Shown one piece after another: positions 62,463-64,000 of a stretch of 64,000 nucleotides of DNA. Made by a program: the position numbers and the translations under genes. This stretch comes from Methanocaldococcus fervens AG86 (GTDB taxonomy: Archaea; AGJL01; Methanococci; Methanococcales; Methanocaldococcaceae). The notes under the pieces are model-generated. The model made no database searches and had not been told where the DNA came from. It saw only the letters and a list, made by a program, of their open reading frames with translations. How positions within the stretch are numbered: the first letter of the stretch is position 1; every line of letters starts with the position of its first letter. The stretch covers positions 360,363 through 424,362 of the forward strand of contig NC_013156.1 in NCBI RefSeq assembly GCF_000023985.1. The letters are read 5' to 3'.

Positions 62463-63716
62463 TTACATTAAATCATTATATGTCTTTTGGATAATCTCAA
62501 CTTTTTTAACAACTTCAACGGCATCTCTACCCAAAACTCTAATCATTGGCTCCTTCCCTACTCCTCCTTTATCATATATAATATCAGGAACTCCACCAAA
62601 TCTTTCACAGGCTATTTTTGTCCCCCACTCCATAGTTGAGACGTTTGGCGGCTCTTCTTTCCTATCAAATGAAGAAACGGTAAATTTATCCTTTACCAGT
62701 TTTATTAACTCCTCATCGTATTTTATATTCATACAAGCCCTAATCTCTGGATTAAATTTATTTGCAGACAAAATTATCTTTGCTATATGTTCAGACGCTC
62801 CAAATTCTACATCTCCAACAATATAAAAACCTCCAAGCTTATTTTTTATTATCCTTCCAGTTAATGCAGCGACATCCTTAAAATCTTTTGGGCATGGAAG
62901 AGATTCGGCTATATTACTTCCCACTTCTGGAATTAAAGTAAATTTCATCTTTTTTAACAAATATATGGCATAACTGAGATTTTTTATTACTATTTCTTTG
63001 TTGATGTATGTAGGATTTGAATTATAGCCAAGCTTTGTTTTTTTGGCATAGATAACTGAAGATATAATAAATCTTTTTGCCTCTTTAATTGCCTCCTCTA
63101 ATTCATAACCTTTAGATAAAAATGCAGTTATTGCTGTTGAATAAACACATCCAGTTCCATGAACTTCCTTATCAACTCTAAACCCTTCAAACACATTTAT
63201 AACTTTGCTACTTCTTTTTAAAATATCATCAACACCAGTAATTAAAATGTATAACTCATCTTTAATCTTTAAATCTCTACTTTTTATAAATTCCATTATT
63301 TTTTCATACTCCTCTTTATTTGGAGTGATTAAATAGCTTTTATTGAAAAGCTCAACATATTTTTCCATCAATTCCTCATCAACAAAAGAAAATTTTGTTG
63401 TAGATGCAAGGACTGGGTCGCATATAACTTTTAAATCATACTTATCAATGTATTTTAATAAAACATTAATAGTTGGCTTTGTTAAAACTCCAGTTTTTAC
63501 ATATTCTATATCAAACTCTTCAAAAACTGCCTTAAACTGATTTTTTATATTTTCCGCTGGCAAATCAAATTTTTCATAAACTATTTTGTTATTTTGAGGG
63601 ATTATTGAGGTTATTACCGTAGGGCAATAAACTCCCAGCGTGTGAGCTGTTTTTACATCTGCAGAGATGCCTGCCCCTCCTGTTGGATCGTATCCTCCAA
63701 TAGCTAAAATACTCAT
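62463..63716 (-). CDS. thiDN: Bifunctional HMP-phosphate kinase / thiamine phosphate synthase (ThiD-ThiN)
   Basis: A protein of 417 residues with two domains. Residues 1-235 are ThiD of the ribokinase fold: AIGGYDPTGGAGISADVKTAHTLGVYCPTVITSI, VICDPVLASTTK and GTGCVYSTAITAFLSKGYELEEAI. Residues 240-417 are ThiN, the archaeal thiamine phosphate synthase: LIPEVGSNIAESLPCPKDFKDVAALTGRIIKNKLGGFY and FDRKEEPPNVSTMEWGTKIACERFGGVPDIIYDKGGVGKEPMIRVLG. The fusion phosphorylates HMP-P and joins it to the thiazole. The ATG follows GGTGAGTTT. Confidence 0.92.
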   Translation of the reverse strand: MSILAIGGYDPTGGAGISADVKTAHTLGVYCPTVITSIIPQNNKIVYEKFDLPAENIKNQFKAVFEEFDIEYVKTGVLTKPTINVLLKYIDKYDLKVICDPVLASTTKFSFVDEELMEKYVELFNKSYLITPNKEEYEKIMEFIKSRDLKIKDELYILITGVDDILKRSSKVINVFEGFRVDKEVHGTGCVYSTAITAFLSKGYELEEAIKEAKRFIISSVIYAKKTKLGYNSNPTYINKEIVIKNLSYAIYLLKKMKFTLIPEVGSNIAESLPCPKDFKDVAALTGRIIKNKLGGFYIVGDVEFGASEHIAKIILSANKFNPEIRACMNIKYDEELIKLVKDKFTVSSFDRKEEPPNVSTMEWGTKIACERFGGVPDIIYDKGGVGKEPMIRVLGRDAVEVVKKVEIIQKTYNDLM

Positions 63717-63728
63717 AAACTCACCAAA

Positions 63729-63977
63729 TTATAAAGATTTTACATTTATTTCTCTTAAGCACTTCATAATTTTGTTTATATTTTCCTCTAAAACTTTAAT
63801 TTTTTCTAAATCTTCTTCAACTTCTTTACCTTTAATCTCACCGTTGGAAATTTTATTTTTAAACTCATCTATAGTTTTGGCGTTATATTTTTTTAATATT
63901 TCATTCAATTCATTTTCAAGTTCATTCAATTCCTCTAAAAATACTTTTTTCATTGATTTTATTATCATCTTTTCCAT
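63729..63977 (-). CDS. Small coiled-coil protein
   Basis: A protein of 82 residues, almost entirely helical with heptads (VFLEELNELENELNEILKKYNAKTIDEFKNKI and VEEDLEKIKVLEENINKIMKCLREI). No family is recognised. GAGGGCTGATT precedes the ATG. It is 12 bases upstream of thiDN on the same strand and so shares its transcript. Confidence 0.6.
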   Translation of the reverse strand: MEKMIIKSMKKVFLEELNELENELNEILKKYNAKTIDEFKNKISNGEIKGKEVEEDLEKIKVLEENINKIMKCLREINVKSL

Positions 63978-64000
63978 AATCAGCCCTCTTTCTGAAACTT

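Noticed and set aside
62260-62826. Plus-strand open frame of 188 codons starting before tRNA-Ala
   Set aside because: It runs through the tRNA, an intergenic repeat and the antisense of thiDN.

Overview
The window reads as a piece of the chromosome of a hyperthermophilic methanogenic archaeon of the genus Methanocaldococcus. It is very AT-rich, densely packed, uses GGTG-type ribosome binding sites, and carries coenzyme F430 and methyl-coenzyme M reductase (MCR) maturation genes, archaeal lipid and aromatic pathway enzymes, archaeal replication and translation proteins, an S-layer gene and the genus-typical CRISPR repeat. Many genes match M. jannaschii genes I remember (MJ1251-1236, MJ0098-0081, MJ0070-0065, MJ0043-0047, MJ0250-0235), but the blocks are joined in a different order, so it is probably a related species or strain. 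Names rest on reading the translations, not on database searches.

Layout. 0-14 kb: end of an F430 synthase gene, hcgF, a methyltransferase, GGGP synthase, DHQ synthase II, 6-phospho-3-hexuloisomerase, intron-containing tRNA-Trp, succinyl-CoA synthetase alpha, two PII-like proteins, a UPF0251 regulator, MCR activation ATPase A2, ProRS, proteasome beta and the termination nuclease FttA. 14-24 kb: eL37, aIF2-beta, a SpoIIM-like membrane protein, methanogenesis marker 7, thiol:fumarate reductase B, a Na+/Ca2+ exchanger, a U32 peptidase-like protein and an iron/corrinoid-type ABC transporter. 24-39.6 kb: an accessory island that is visibly decaying. It holds remnants of a radical-SAM HcgA-like gene, remnants of two metal-binding lipoproteins, an intact S-layer gene, a methyltransferase, an intact binding lipoprotein, a CooC-like ATPase, a frameshifted TIGR00300-type gene, the frameshifted and internally deleted MCR isoenzyme II operon (mrtBGA), and a divergent NikR-like regulator with a MoxR AAA+ ATPase, a HEAT protein and a frameshifted VWA protein. 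39.6-64 kb: housekeeping genes (argB, PAPS-reductase-like, Mrp ATPase, thymidylate synthase, RPA proteins, PHP phosphoesterase, isopentenyl phosphate kinase, a second beta-CASP nuclease), a three-repeat CRISPR mini-array without cas genes, S27e/L44e/GINS/PCNA, chorismate mutase, S17e, dapA, gatC, eL41, CYTH, trpG, argS, tRNA-Ala and thiDN.

Themes. Several genes serve the last step of methanogenesis: F430 synthesis, A2 and marker 7 for MCR activation, and a lost MCR-II operon next to a CooC-like nickel ATPase and a metal-uptake cluster. The decay appears as many small indels plus at least two larger deletions, all between 24.2 and 39.1 kb, while interleaved genes stay open. Three promoters in this island share a 23-bp dyad (TACCA-N13-TGGTA) that I propose as a metal-regulator operator. 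Five intergenic regions carry related hairpin strings built on a CTTTTAGWAAAAG stem.
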